This document shows positions 28,394 to 37,821 of a stretch of DNA of 64,000 nucleotides, in pieces. The notes beneath the pieces were generated by a model. It was given only the letters and a program-made list of their open reading frames with translations. It did no database searches and was not told the DNA's origin. This DNA is from Leptolyngbya sp. O-77 (lineage in GTDB: Bacteria; Cyanobacteriota; Cyanobacteriia; Elainellales; Elainellaceae). Each line of letters opens with the position of its first letter. Positions within the stretch are counted from its first letter, which is position 1. The translations under genes were made by a program, and so were the position numbers. The DNA lies in contig NZ_AP017367.1 of assembly GCF_001548395.1 (NCBI RefSeq), positions 3,881,001 through 3,945,000 of the forward strand, in the 5' to 3' direction.

Positions 28394-28435
28394 TAGGTTC
28401 CAGGCTCTAGGTTCCAGGCTCTAGGTTCCAGGCTG
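28394..28435. repeat. 14-bp tandem repeat overlapping the potA stop codon
   Basis: TAGGTTCCAGGCTC occurs three times (last copy ends in G). The third copy covers the final codons of potA (...QPGT and stop), and the other two copies repeat the same stop in the potA-potD spacer. Confidence 0.85.
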
Positions 28436-29560
28436 AGTTGCAAGGGGCAAGGCATCTGCCGCCGACCAGGACACGTACACAGGCGTATCAATCTGGGGCA
28501 TCGATTCTGGGCGATTTGGGCGCATGACCGTCACCATATCTCCCGTCGGCAAATCGACCACATAGTGGACATGGGTGCCCAGGTACATAGTGTGCCGGAG
28601 TCGCCCTTCAAAACAGTTCATTTCGCTACCAGGATGCTCCAGCGACAGCCGCACCTTTTCAGGGCGAATGCTAACCACCACAGGCTCCGCTGCTACACCA
28701 GGGCAAGCCTCTGTCGGCTTCACGACTATCTGGAGTCCGCGCTCAGTTTCCACCTTCATCAGCGTTGGATCTGCTGCCGCCACGTACCCCTGGAATAGGT
28801 TCGTCTCGCCAATAAAATCTGCCACAAAGGGCGTAGCTGGAAACTCGTAAATCTCGCTAGGCGTGCCGATCTGCTCCACCCGCCCCTCATTCATCACGGC
28901 AATCCGATCCGACAGGCTGAGGGCTTCTTCCTGGTCGTGGGTCACCATGATGAACGTCACGCCGAGTTCGCGATGCAGCGTTGAAAGCTCCACCTGCATT
29001 TCTTTTCTCAGCTTCAGATCCAGCGCACCCAGCGGCTCGTCCAGCAGCACGACGGTCGGCTGGTTTGCCAGGGCCCGCGCCAGGGCGACCCGCTGCTGTT
29101 GCCCGCCAGAGAGCTGGGCAGGATAGCGTCGGGCAAAGGATTCCATTTTGACCAGTTGCAGTGCTTCGCCTACAGCCTTTTGCACCTCGGTCTTGCTCTT
29201 ATTTTTTAGCCGCAGCCCAAACGCCACGTTATCCCACACCGTCATGTGGCCAAACAGAGCGTAGCTTTGAAACACCGTGTTGACTGGGCGGCGATAGGGC
29301 GGCACACCCACCATCGACCGACCCTGAAGCAGCACCTCGCCTGCCGTTGGCTCATCGAACCCCGCCACCAGCCGCAGCGTCGTGGTTTTGCCGCAGCCGG
29401 AAGGGCCGAGAATACTGAAAAACTCCCCTTGCCGCACGTTCAGATCGATGCCGCGAACTGCCGTGTAGCCATCAAAGACCTTGAAGACTTTGCGGAGTTC
29501 GACATCGTATTGGGTTTCGGTTTCTACCGTGGACTGATTTGGGGTGATGGTCTGTGCCAT
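28421..29560 (-). CDS. potA: Polyamine ABC transporter ATPase PotA
   Basis: 379 residues. Walker A GPSGCGKTT (52-60), Q-loop QSYALFGHMTVWDNV, signature LSGGQQQR, Walker B VVLLDEPLGALD and the H-loop VTHDQEEAL. The C-terminal ~120 residues form the TOBE_2 regulatory domain (VSIRPEKVRLS). It powers PotBC. First gene of the operon; ATG 29560. The last few residues are encoded by a tandem repeat. Confidence 0.95.
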   Translation of the reverse strand: MAQTITPNQSTVETETQYDVELRKVFKVFDGYTAVRGIDLNVRQGEFFSILGPSGCGKTTTLRLVAGFDEPTAGEVLLQGRSMVGVPPYRRPVNTVFQSYALFGHMTVWDNVAFGLRLKNKSKTEVQKAVGEALQLVKMESFARRYPAQLSGGQQQRVALARALANQPTVVLLDEPLGALDLKLRKEMQVELSTLHRELGVTFIMVTHDQEEALSLSDRIAVMNEGRVEQIGTPSEIYEFPATPFVADFIGETNLFQGYVAAADPTLMKVETERGLQIVVKPTEACPGVAAEPVVVSIRPEKVRLSLEHPGSEMNCFEGRLRHTMYLGTHVHYVVDLPTGDMVTVMRPNRPESMPQIDTPVYVSWSAADALPLATQPGT

Positions 29561-30331
29561 GTGGCAAATTCCCTGTAGAAATTCTGCTAGAACGGGGCAG
29601 TGGTCAAGGCTTAGGTCTGAGATTTTAGCAGTTGAGTCCTTACGTGAGTATGTGTGTCTCTATGGGCGACGAGGGGGAAGACAGGCACCTGATTCTATAT
29701 GATTTTATGACTCGTACTTTGATGACTTGTAAATATCCTAAGGGATGAAGCCTGGAGACTTGTGAAATTGCTGGATTGTGAAATTGCTGGATTTGAAACT
29801 GTTTGGATTTGAAATTGCTGGATTTGAAATTCGCAAGATGGAAATTCGCGAGATGGAAATGCTCGAATGCCGGGGCGTTTCCCAATTCAGGGACAGCGAC
29901 TCAGCTTGTAAGTCAGTTTGCCCGCAACGGGGTCACGACTATCGCTATGCGCTTTTCAAGCTGGATCTACGCAGACAGCCGCCGACATGCCATGACAGAC
30001 ATTGCAGGACAGATGTTGCATAACAGACATTCCATCCGGCTAACTTTTCCTTCATCTTCAAAGAAGCCAGGGTAATCAACGGTTGTTTGGTATACCGTTT
30101 GGCGATTTGGGCTGAGTCATTTCGGCAGCGGCTATGGCAGGTTTGGGATGTGGGGGCGATCGCCCTGTACCCAGAGATAGACAAATCCGAGTCCGACAGC
30201 GCCGGGGATCAATACTGGGATCAATGGCGGTAAACTATGTAAATTGATTTACTAATGATTTACTAAGCATCCAAAGTTTCTCTAACCTGCACTGGTTTTC
30301 AGAGGTTCTGTCAGAGGGCGCGTTTTCATTT
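29561..30331. other. Divergent spacer potA / mrdA with A/T-rich tandem repeat
   Basis: 771 bp without a supportable gene. Positions 29761-29860 hold degenerate 14-16 bp tandem units of the type TGTGAAATTGCTGGAT / TTGAAACTGTTTGGAT, more AT-rich than the surroundings. The remainder should carry promoters of potA and mrdA. AAATTGATTTACTAATGATTTACTAA at ~30240-30266 contains a short direct repeat (TGATTTACTAA). Confidence 0.5.
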
Positions 30332-32152
30332 ATGACGCTGACGCAAAATCCGCCAACCGTGCGGCAACCAACGGGCCGCACCGTGGGCAAGTCCTACCAG
30401 TCGCTGGTGGTGATGCTCACCGTCACCGTCGCTCTGCTGGGAGGCATTGGCACTCGCCTGGCCTATCTGCAACTGGTCGAAGGGCAATACAATCGGCAAC
30501 TGGCAGACGACAACCGCGTGCGGCTGATTCCCCGACAGCCGGAGCGGGGGCGAATCCTCGACCGCAAAGGGCGGACACTAGCAGGGAGCCGTCTTTCCTA
30601 CGCAGTGTTTCTCTGGCCGATTGCCAATCGCCAGTCCAACTGGCGACCGATTGTGAAGCGATTATCCACAATCCTTAACATTCCTGAAGAGAATATCCAG
30701 AAGCGGCTGGATCAGGCCGGCTACAGTTCGCCAGAACTGCTCCGCATTGCTCGTGGCATCAGCCCCGCCCAGGTGACGGCGCTGGCCGAGTTTAGCCAGC
30801 AGATGCCGGGGGTGCAGGTACAGGCGGAGGCGGTGCGCTACTATCCGCATGGCGATTTGGCGGCCCATGTCCTGGGCTATACCGGGGAGCTGTCGGACGA
30901 AGAACTGGAGCGACGGCGCGAAGAGGGCTATCGTCTGGGGGATGTCGTGGGGCAGATGGGCGTGGAGGCAGCGTTCGAGCGGCAGCTTCGAGGACAGTGG
31001 GGCGGGCAGCAGGTCGAGGTGGACGGGATGGGCCATGTGCTGCGGGTGCTGGGCGAAAAGTCGGCACGGGCGGGCAATACCGTGACGCTGACGCTGGATC
31101 TGGATTTGCAAAAGGCGGCGGAAACGGTGCTGGGCGATCGCAGAGGGGCGATCGTCGCCCTCGATCCACGCAACGGAGCTGTGCTGGCACTCGTCAGCCG
31201 TCCTGCCTTTGACCCCAATCTGTTTTCTACCCACATTACCGATGCTCAGTGGCAGGAGCTTCAGAGCAAGTCCTATCCGTTTGTCAACCGGGCGCTCCAG
31301 GGCTATCCACCTGCCAGCACCTTTAAGATTGTCACTACTACGGCAGCGATTGAATCGGGGCGCTATTCCCCCAGCACCGTTCTCGGTACGCGCCCCTACA
31401 TCGAAGTCGGCGGCATCAAGTTTTGGGACTGGAACAATGCAGGCTTTGGCCCGCTGGATTTTCGCGGAGCCATGGCCTGGAGCAGCGACACGTTTTTCTA
31501 TCAGACTGCGATGGGCATGGGCCACGAACCGCTGATTGAGTGGACACGGCGCTACGGCTTTGGACGGAAAACAGGCATTGAGCTGGCCGCTGAAGAATCG
31601 GCGGGACTAGTGCCTGATCCGGACTGGAAGCGCGAAAACCTGGATGAAGAGTGGTTCATCGGCGACACCATCAATATGTCCATTGGTCAGGGCTACATGC
31701 AGGCTTCGCCGCTCCAGGTGGCAGTGATGTTCGCTGTGCCCGCGAATGGCGGTGATTTGGTGCGTCCTCATTTGCTAAAAGACCAGGAAGCGAGCCGCTC
31801 TTGGCGGACACCAATTGGTCTAAGTCCCACCACGCTGAGAATTTTGCAAGATGGGCTGCGGCGGGTGGTTAGTAGCGGCACGGGTAAGGTGATGAACACG
31901 CCCAGTCTGCCGCCCAATGCGGGTAAAACGGGCACAGCCGAAGACCCGCCGCGCAAATCCCACGCCTGGTACGGCGGCTATGCTCCGCTGGATAATCCAG
32001 AAATTGTCGTGGTGGCGTTTGTCGAGAACTCCCCGGAGGGCGGCGGCGGCAAGGTGGCTGCGCCGATGGTGAAGCAGGTGTTGGAAACCTATTTCAACAA
32101 CACCCAGCCTGATAGTCAGGCTGCGCCCCAGGGTGGGGTTGTGTCTGATTAG
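30332..32152 (+). CDS. mrdA: Penicillin-binding protein 2 (elongasome transpeptidase)
   Basis: 606 residues. One N-terminal membrane anchor (VVMLTVTVALLGGIGTRLAYLQL), the class B dimerisation domain with RGRILDRKGRTLA, then the transpeptidase domain: STFK (catalytic Ser, in PPASTFKIV), SSD (AWSSDTFFYQ) and KTGT (NAGKTGTAEDPP). It cross-links peptidoglycan during side-wall growth with RodA and MreBCD, whose genes lie 3.7 kb downstream. ATG 30332. It stands alone; no rodA is adjacent. Confidence 0.95.
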   Translation: MTLTQNPPTVRQPTGRTVGKSYQSLVVMLTVTVALLGGIGTRLAYLQLVEGQYNRQLADDNRVRLIPRQPERGRILDRKGRTLAGSRLSYAVFLWPIANRQSNWRPIVKRLSTILNIPEENIQKRLDQAGYSSPELLRIARGISPAQVTALAEFSQQMPGVQVQAEAVRYYPHGDLAAHVLGYTGELSDEELERRREEGYRLGDVVGQMGVEAAFERQLRGQWGGQQVEVDGMGHVLRVLGEKSARAGNTVTLTLDLDLQKAAETVLGDRRGAIVALDPRNGAVLALVSRPAFDPNLFSTHITDAQWQELQSKSYPFVNRALQGYPPASTFKIVTTTAAIESGRYSPSTVLGTRPYIEVGGIKFWDWNNAGFGPLDFRGAMAWSSDTFFYQTAMGMGHEPLIEWTRRYGFGRKTGIELAAEESAGLVPDPDWKRENLDEEWFIGDTINMSIGQGYMQASPLQVAVMFAVPANGGDLVRPHLLKDQEASRSWRTPIGLSPTTLRILQDGLRRVVSSGTGKVMNTPSLPPNAGKTGTAEDPPRKSHAWYGGYAPLDNPEIVVVAFVENSPEGGGGKVAAPMVKQVLETYFNNTQPDSQAAPQGGVVSD

Positions 32153-32387
32153 GTTGATGTTAGGTTGGTGCTTTTAGGTATAACGTGCGCTTCTATGCGG
32201 GGGCGCGTGGGGATGGCGATCGCCCATCAGGTTTACACCCGTTCGCTAAAAAAAGCGCTAGCGTGACGATTGGGGATGCAGGATGGCAAGGTGTAGCGCC
32301 CGTGAGAAGCCGCTACTGTCACTCTAGATAACGGCTGGCTTTTGAGCCGGGGGCCTGTTCCCAGTCTTTCTCAGTTTTTCGTTTTGT

Positions 32388-33983
32388 ATGTCTAGAAGTC
32401 GATTAATTACGCTTTTTCGTCGAGCTTATCGAATTTCGCAATGGTCTGAGCAAACACAAATGTCTCTGCCCGAAGCGGCGGGATGGCTGGATGCACACTT
32501 GTCGCGGCGGCGCGTGTTGCAGGCAGGCGCGGTGCTGGGTGGCACGCTGGGGCTGAGCGGTTGGCGGATGGAAGACTTGGTGGGGGGCGATCGCCCTCAT
32601 GCCTCTGGGCAGTCTGCTCGCTCTAGAGCAAACCCATCGCCTGTGCTGATTGTGGGCGCAGGCGTGGCAGGATTAACGGCTGCCTATCGCCTCCAGCAGG
32701 CGGGTGTGCCGTTTGAGCTAGTCGAAGCCAGTGCCCGCATCGGCGGTCGGCTGCGGACGGTGCGAAACCCGGATGGACTACCAGGAACCGTGGAACTGGG
32801 TGGCGAATTTATCGACACGCGCCATACCCACGTCCGCGCTCTGGCCGCAGAATTGGGTCTGGAATTGTCTGACCTGAGGGCGGCCGATGCAGGGCTAGAG
32901 CCGGAGGTGCTGTATTTTCAGGGGCAAAAGGTGAGCCATGAGGCAGTGGTGGAGCGGTTTGCACCCCTCGCCAAACGAATCACGCAGGACTTGCTGGCGA
33001 TGGGGCGAGGCATCACCTATCGCCAGCATAATGACCACGCCGCCCAGCTCGATCGGCTGTCGCTGGCAGAATATCTGGATGCGGCAGAGATTGACCCGGT
33101 GATTCACCAACTGGTGCGGGTGGCTTACATCACCGAATTTGGGCGAGACGCAGAAGACATGTCCTGCTTGAACATGCTCTATCTGATCGGGACAGAGGTG
33201 GGGCAGTGGAGCACCTACGGCGACAGCGACGAGCGTTGGCATGTGGTCGGCGGCAACCAGTCGATTCCTGAAGCGCTGGCCAAGCGGGTAGAGGGGGCGA
33301 TCGCCCTCAACACTTCTCTGGAATCCATCCGCCTTGCCCCCGATGGGCGCTATCGCGTCAGCCTGCGACAAGACGGCAACAGTATCGAGCGCAGCTACGA
33401 GAAGGTGCTGCTAGCAGTGCCATTTTCGGTGCTCCGACAGGTGGAACTCGCGATAGACCTGCCGCCCGTGAAGCGAAAGGCGATCGCCGAGTTGGGCTAT
33501 GGCACCAGCAGCAAGCTAGCCGTTCCCTTCCGGGAGCGGATCTGGCGTACCCGCTACGGCTCTACCATTAGCGTCTACACCGATCTGGATTTTCAAAATA
33601 CCTGGGAGAGCGCCCGCTACTCGCCGGGGCCAAGCGCCTGGGTAACAGACCTGCGGGCGGGACGACAGGGCGTATTGCTGGCGGCCGATAGCCCCGCCAC
33701 CCACGCCAAGGCGCTCGCCGCTGATCTAGACCAGATCTTTCCAGGCATTGCTGAAGTGCAACAAGGGCGATCGCTCCGGGCAATTTGGGCGGCCGAACCC
33801 CACGCGCTGGGGTCTTATTCCTGCTATCGGCCCGGGCAGTGGACGGCGATCGCCGGAGCCGAAATCGAGCGCGTGGGCAATCTCTGGTTCGCAGGGGAAC
33901 ACTGCTCTCTAGAATCCCAGGGCTATATGAACGGCGCAGTAGAGACGGCTGAAATCGCTGCCCGCAGCATTCTTCAGACCTAA
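32388..33983 (+). CDS. Tat-exported FAD-dependent amine oxidase
   Basis: 531 residues. SRRRVLQAGAVLGGTLG (from residue 39) is a twin-arginine signal, but it sits behind a 38-residue N-terminal part. The dinucleotide fold is VLIVGAGVAGLTAAYRLQQAG, then EASARIGGRLRT and, at the C-terminus, GNLWFAGEHCSLESQGYMNGAVETA closing the FAD site: the flavin amine oxidase family (monoamine/L-amino-acid/polyamine oxidases). Expected reaction: oxidation of an amine with release of H2O2 in the periplasm or lumen. Residues 65-75 (GGDRPHASG) are HIP1-encoded. The start could be a later ATG (32460, MSLPEAAGWL). Confidence 0.9.
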   Translation: MSRSRLITLFRRAYRISQWSEQTQMSLPEAAGWLDAHLSRRRVLQAGAVLGGTLGLSGWRMEDLVGGDRPHASGQSARSRANPSPVLIVGAGVAGLTAAYRLQQAGVPFELVEASARIGGRLRTVRNPDGLPGTVELGGEFIDTRHTHVRALAAELGLELSDLRAADAGLEPEVLYFQGQKVSHEAVVERFAPLAKRITQDLLAMGRGITYRQHNDHAAQLDRLSLAEYLDAAEIDPVIHQLVRVAYITEFGRDAEDMSCLNMLYLIGTEVGQWSTYGDSDERWHVVGGNQSIPEALAKRVEGAIALNTSLESIRLAPDGRYRVSLRQDGNSIERSYEKVLLAVPFSVLRQVELAIDLPPVKRKAIAELGYGTSSKLAVPFRERIWRTRYGSTISVYTDLDFQNTWESARYSPGPSAWVTDLRAGRQGVLLAADSPATHAKALAADLDQIFPGIAEVQQGRSLRAIWAAEPHALGSYSCYRPGQWTAIAGAEIERVGNLWFAGEHCSLESQGYMNGAVETAEIAARSILQT

Positions 33984-34030
33984 AAGTTTTAGGCGTAAAA
34001 GCTGCCAAGACTGGCTAATTTCATCAGAAA

Positions 34031-34066
34031 CCCTGGCAAAATTCCAATCTTCTGCCAGGGTTTTTT
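34031..34066 (+). terminator. Intrinsic terminator after the amine oxidase gene
   Basis: CCCTGGCA (34031-34038) pairs with TGCCAGGG (34053-34060) and is followed by TTTTTT. Confidence 0.92.
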
Positions 34067-34111
34067 ATCGGTTATATCGCAGCTACATCACAGCGGTGCG
34101 ATCGCCCAAAC

Positions 34112-34252
34112 CTAGTCGCCGCCGCCACCCGACCCAACGCAGCGAGTTCCGTTCAAAGGGCAAGTGCTGGTTCCTCTGCGAGCAAACGCCGCTGGGGCAA
34201 CGGCGGTAGACAGCACCAGCGCAAACAGCGCCATGAGAACAATCCGTTTCAT
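34112..34252 (-). CDS. 46-residue secreted mini-protein
   Basis: Too short for usual gene callers but well supported. ATG at 34252 lies 7 nt after AAGGAGG, one of the best ribosome-binding sites in the window. The product starts MKRIVLMALFALVLSTAVAPAAFA, a classic signal peptide with an AFA cleavage site. It leaves a mature ~22-residue peptide with two cysteines seven residues apart (CPLNGTRC) and a Gly-rich end (GSGGGGD). Family unknown to me. No export or modification gene is beside it. It could be a small periplasmic peptide or a member of a small-protein family present in several copies per genome. Confidence 0.75.
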   Translation of the reverse strand: MKRIVLMALFALVLSTAVAPAAFARRGTSTCPLNGTRCVGSGGGGD

Positions 34253-34481
34253 CGAGAACCTCCTTGATGTTAGTCAATCTGTGGAAGGTTCCGGCCTGCC
34301 ATTGGCAAGGCTTGGGAGTCCTTTCCGAGATAACTCACATCTTGGCGGCTCTGGCTGAGGGGAACCTGAAACAGCACTGAGTGCCCCAGAACCCTTTTGT
34401 GAGGAAACTGAAGCGACCGTGAGAATATTCCGAACCTTTGGGAGAAAGCTCAAGGGCACACGCAACAGGTGAGCTTTTGTC

Positions 34482-34501
34482 CAAGGGGCGATCGCCCCTT
34501 G
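34482..34501. repeat. 20-bp perfect palindrome built on HIP1
   Basis: CAAGGGGCGATCGCCCCTTG extends HIP1 by six bases on each side. It lies 35 bp past the ssb stop and could act as a stem at the end of the ssb mRNA, although no T-run follows on either strand. Confidence 0.8.
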
Positions 34502-34535
34502 CTAAAACTCAAACCGCGCTGTCTAGAATTCATTC

Positions 34536-34904
34536 CTAGAACTCATCGTCGGCATATCCGCCAGAGGCTGCTGCCGCCTCATTGTCTCGTTTAGATCCCA
34601 GCAAATCTAACCGATCTACTCGGATTACAGGCGCAGAGCGATCGGCTCCAGTGGTTCGATCTTTCCAATATTCAAATTTCAGGGAACCTGTAACCCCGAT
34701 CAGGCTGCCTTTGCGGACATAGTTTGCAGCTACTTCAGCGTTTCGACCCCAAATTTCCAGCTTAAACCAGTCTGGCTCATCGCTATTTTTTCTGCGACGA
34801 TCGACTGCAAGATTGATATTGCAGACCACGCTGCCCGACTCGAAATACTTTACATCCGGATCACGACCCGCTCGACCCACCAGGGTAACGACGTTTAAGC
34901 TCAT
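34536..34904 (-). CDS. ssb: Single-stranded DNA-binding protein
   Basis: 122 residues: OB fold from MSLNVVTLVGRAGRDPDVKY through VVCNINLAVDRR, PDWFKLEIWGRNAEVAANYVRKGSLI and GSLKFEYWKDR. The tail is short, ending in YADDEF, the acidic tip that recruits replication and repair partners. Binds ssDNA in replication, recombination and repair. ATG 34904 is the family start; the 29-residue upstream extension is spurious. It is shorter than proteobacterial SSB because the linker is minimal, which is usual for cyanobacteria. Confidence 0.94.
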   Translation of the reverse strand: MSLNVVTLVGRAGRDPDVKYFESGSVVCNINLAVDRRRKNSDEPDWFKLEIWGRNAEVAANYVRKGSLIGVTGSLKFEYWKDRTTGADRSAPVIRVDRLDLLGSKRDNEAAAASGGYADDEF

Positions 34905-35817
34905 AGGACATTCCCCAAACTTAAAATCAAAACTTTGGAAACAGAAATTAAAGCCAGATACGCAGAAAACTGAATCGATCAATCCTTTCAAAACTAATTC
35001 CTAAAAAATTGAGAGGAATGATTAGAATTGCATATCGCTTCAGATAGTATACCTGTCCTATTCTAACAGGATCTCGCCAGATTTTGAGGCGGTTGCTCCC
35101 CTAATTGCCGCACTATTCTGCCCAAACTTTTTCGCTTTAGCAAGCGCCGGACACACCGTCGAATTGGCATCGGTTGGCGATCGCACTGTTGGCGATCGCC
35201 CCCATCCATCCACCTTCCGGCAATCTTCCTGGTATCTTGCGCCACAGGGGTCAGTTTTGCGGTATCGTGAGCGGGGTGCAATCTGTCAGGGTCCAATGAC
35301 CGGATCAAGCTGGGAGATAGCAACAGGATGTTAGCGGCTGACCTTCAAGCAGGGGCGATCGCCCTCATTCACTCAGTCAGCCCAAACTCGATCAGCATCT
35401 TAGGCATATTCCGACTAGACGGTTGACAAAAATCGTAATACAATCCCATCGACGGAGTTGGAATGCTTTGCTTGAGTCTCTTCCATACTCATAGGTTTTT
35501 GGAATCAGGTTGAAACTCTGAGATATTGTTTGGAGACATTAATTTTGAGGGCATCGGCTTAGCAGCATAGGGCAGATGGAGTGAGCTTAAGGCATAACGA
35601 ATCCGGTCAGCATTGATAGCAAAGCTGCTTTTCAAAAGCAAAGTGGCTTTCTGAAAAGGGGAGTCCGGTTCATCGAGCAGCATCTGCAAGTTTACCCCTG
35701 AGCATCGTCATCACCTCAGAATCGTTAACCAGGTGCCAGCCAAGGGTCTTACCTGAGTTATCGGGACATTTAGAGCGATCGCAGTAGTGTTTTTGTAACT
35801 AGGAGCTTGTTAGGCTA
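34905..35817. other. Long divergent spacer ssb / mreB
   Basis: 913 bp without a gene I can support. CCTGT...ACAGG at ~35052-35070 is a small inverted repeat near ssb. HIP1 occurs several times (about 35180, 35195, 35352, 35776). GCTTTTCAAAAGC at ~35630-35642 is a short hairpin. TTGACA at 35423-35428 has no properly spaced -10. A 66-codon minus-strand frame (35489-35689) lacks a ribosome-binding site and family features. An unrecognised non-coding RNA is possible. Confidence 0.35.
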
Positions 35818-36861
35818 GTGGGACTTTTTAACCGCTTCTCGTTGTCACGCGACATGGGTATCGACCTGGGCACCGCAAACACCCTGGTCTACGTTTCGGG
35901 TCGGGGCATTGTGCTTCAAGAACCATCAGTAGTAGCCATTGACCAAAACGAGAAAGTACCCCTAGCCGTTGGCGAAGATGCCAAAAAAATGCTGGGGCGG
36001 ACACCCGGAAACGTGATGGCGCTGCGTCCCCTGCGAGATGGGGTGATTGCAGACTTTGACACAGCTGAGCTCATGCTCAAGCACTTCATCCGCCGCGTCC
36101 ATGAAGGTCGGACGCTCGTTTCCCCCCGGATTGTGATCGGCATTCCCAGTGGCGTGACGGGCGTTGAGCGTCGGGCTGTGATGGAAGCTGCGTCCCAGGC
36201 GGGGGCTCGAGATGTTTATCTGATTGATGAACCCGTGGCAGCCGCCATTGGGGCTGGCTTGCCCGTGGCAGAGCCGACTGGAAACATGATTATCGACATC
36301 GGCGGCGGCACCACCGAGGTCGCAGTGCTGAGCTTGCAGGGCACGGTGCTGAGCGAATCGGTGCGGGTCGCTGGCGACGAGCTAAGCGAGGCTATTTCCC
36401 AGTACATGAAAAAGGTTCACAACCTGGTGATTGGGGAACGCACAGCAGAGGAAATCAAAATCACGGTCGGCTCCGCCTATCCAACAGACCACCATGACGA
36501 CATCATCATGGACGTTCGAGGGCTGCACTTGCTATCTGGACTGCCCCGTACCGTTTCGGTGAAAGCGCCAGAGATCCGTGAAGCGATGGCAGAACCCCTG
36601 TCGGTCATCATCGAAGCCGTTAAGCGCACGCTGGAGCGCACCCCTCCCGAGCTGGCGGCAGATATCATCGATCGGGGTATCATGCTGGCAGGGGGAGGAG
36701 CCTTGCTGCGCGGGCTAGATACCCTGATCAGCCATGAGACAGGAATTGTGGTTCACGTTGCAGCGGATCCGCTGAGTTGCGTAGTGTTGGGCACTGGGCG
36801 TGTTCTAGAAAACTTCAAGCAGCTTGAGCGGGTCTTTAGCGGACACTCTCGCAATATGTAG
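35818..36861 (+). CDS. mreB: Rod-shape actin homologue MreB
   Basis: 347 residues. Actin-fold ATPase with phosphate-1 motif MGIDLGTANTLVYV, phosphate-2 MIIDIGGGTTEVAVLSL and the adenosine motif GIMLAGGGALLRGLD. It forms membrane-bound filaments that guide side-wall peptidoglycan synthesis. GTG start at 35818 with AGGAG 12 nt upstream; the protein begins MGLFNRFSLSRD, which carries the usual membrane-binding amphipathic end. First gene of mreBCD. Confidence 0.97.
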   Translation: MGLFNRFSLSRDMGIDLGTANTLVYVSGRGIVLQEPSVVAIDQNEKVPLAVGEDAKKMLGRTPGNVMALRPLRDGVIADFDTAELMLKHFIRRVHEGRTLVSPRIVIGIPSGVTGVERRAVMEAASQAGARDVYLIDEPVAAAIGAGLPVAEPTGNMIIDIGGGTTEVAVLSLQGTVLSESVRVAGDELSEAISQYMKKVHNLVIGERTAEEIKITVGSAYPTDHHDDIIMDVRGLHLLSGLPRTVSVKAPEIREAMAEPLSVIIEAVKRTLERTPPELAADIIDRGIMLAGGGALLRGLDTLISHETGIVVHVAADPLSCVVLGTGRVLENFKQLERVFSGHSRNM

Positions 36862-37003
36862 CGTAAGGCTGTATACCTTACAGGTATTCCGAATTGGTGT
36901 TCTGAGCGAGTATTTCCAGTTTTCGTGGGGACTCCTCTCAGGGTCCATATCAGGTATCTCAGGACTTGTGTGAAGCGCTGGCGGTGAGGATTGAGCGCAG
37001 CTA

Positions 37004-37804
37004 ATGTACGTACTGCGTCGATGGTGGGGGAAGAATGGGTTGCGGCTGGGGCTAGCAGTGCTGGCTCTCAGCACTGCATGGATGCTCAGGCAAACCCAGG
37101 GTGCATTTGTGCTGGAGCTATATCGAGCGATCAGCGCTCCGTTTCAGGCTAAAGGCCCGACTCGCGCTGAAATCCTGGATAACGCCCAGGTGCAGGAGTT
37201 GCAGCAGCGCTTGATTGAGCTAGAAAGCCAAAACCGCCGACTTCAAGAGTTGTTGAACTACAATGCAACGCAGCCACAACCAGGGATTGCGGCTCCGATT
37301 ATTGGGCGCAGCGCCGACCACTGGTGGCAGCAGGTGACTCTGGGGCGGGGCCGGCGAGACGGGGTAAAAGTTGGCTCTATTGTCTCCGGAACGGGCGGGC
37401 TAGTTGGGCGGGTGGTACAGGTGACGGCGAATACGAGCCGCGTGCTGTTAGTCAGTGACCCCACAAGTCGTATCGGCGTGACGGTTAGCCGTTCTCGCTT
37501 TATGGGCTATATGCGGGGGCAGTCGGGTAACCGAGCGGTGATGGAGTTTTTTGAGAAGGTGCCGGATGTGAAGCCGGGGGATGTGGTGTCTACGTCGTCG
37601 TTTAGCCAGTTGTTCCCGCCGGGGCTACCGGTCGGGCGTGTTGAATCAATAGACTTTAGCAAAAGCCCAGCTCCAGAGGCGATTGTTGAGCTATCGGCCC
37701 CGATTAGCACATTGGACTGGGTATTGGTTGCGCCTAATCCAAAACCTGCTGCAACTGAACCGCCCCCGCCGCCCTCGCCTTTACCAGATTCAACCTTGCC
37801 CTGA
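37004..37804 (+). CDS. mreC: Rod-shape-determining protein MreC
   Basis: 266 residues. One N-terminal membrane helix (GLRLGLAVLALSTAWML), a coiled coil (residues ~60-85: LQQRLIELESQNRRLQELL region), then the beta-barrel domain (GSIVSGTGGLVGRVVQVT; VLLVSDPTSRIGVTVSRSR). The C-terminal tail is proline-rich. A periplasmic scaffold linking MreB/MreD to PBP2. It follows mreB by 142 bp and precedes mreD by 17 bp. Confidence 0.95.
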   Translation: MYVLRRWWGKNGLRLGLAVLALSTAWMLRQTQGAFVLELYRAISAPFQAKGPTRAEILDNAQVQELQQRLIELESQNRRLQELLNYNATQPQPGIAAPIIGRSADHWWQQVTLGRGRRDGVKVGSIVSGTGGLVGRVVQVTANTSRVLLVSDPTSRIGVTVSRSRFMGYMRGQSGNRAVMEFFEKVPDVKPGDVVSTSSFSQLFPPGLPVGRVESIDFSKSPAPEAIVELSAPISTLDWVLVAPNPKPAATEPPPPPSPLPDSTLP

Positions 37805-37821
37805 TTTTATGCCTGATTGCC

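Noticed and set aside
30662..31525. 287-codon frame antisense to mrdA
   Set aside because: Shadow of the PBP2 gene; long antisense frames are common in GC-rich coding DNA.
35423..35444. TTGACA...TACAAT promoter upstream of mreB
   Set aside because: Spacer is only ~10 nt, far from the 16-18 nt needed for a sigma-70-type promoter.
35489..35689. 66-codon minus-strand frame between ssb and mreB
   Set aside because: No ribosome-binding site; composition unlike neighbouring proteins; could be a relic but cannot be supported.
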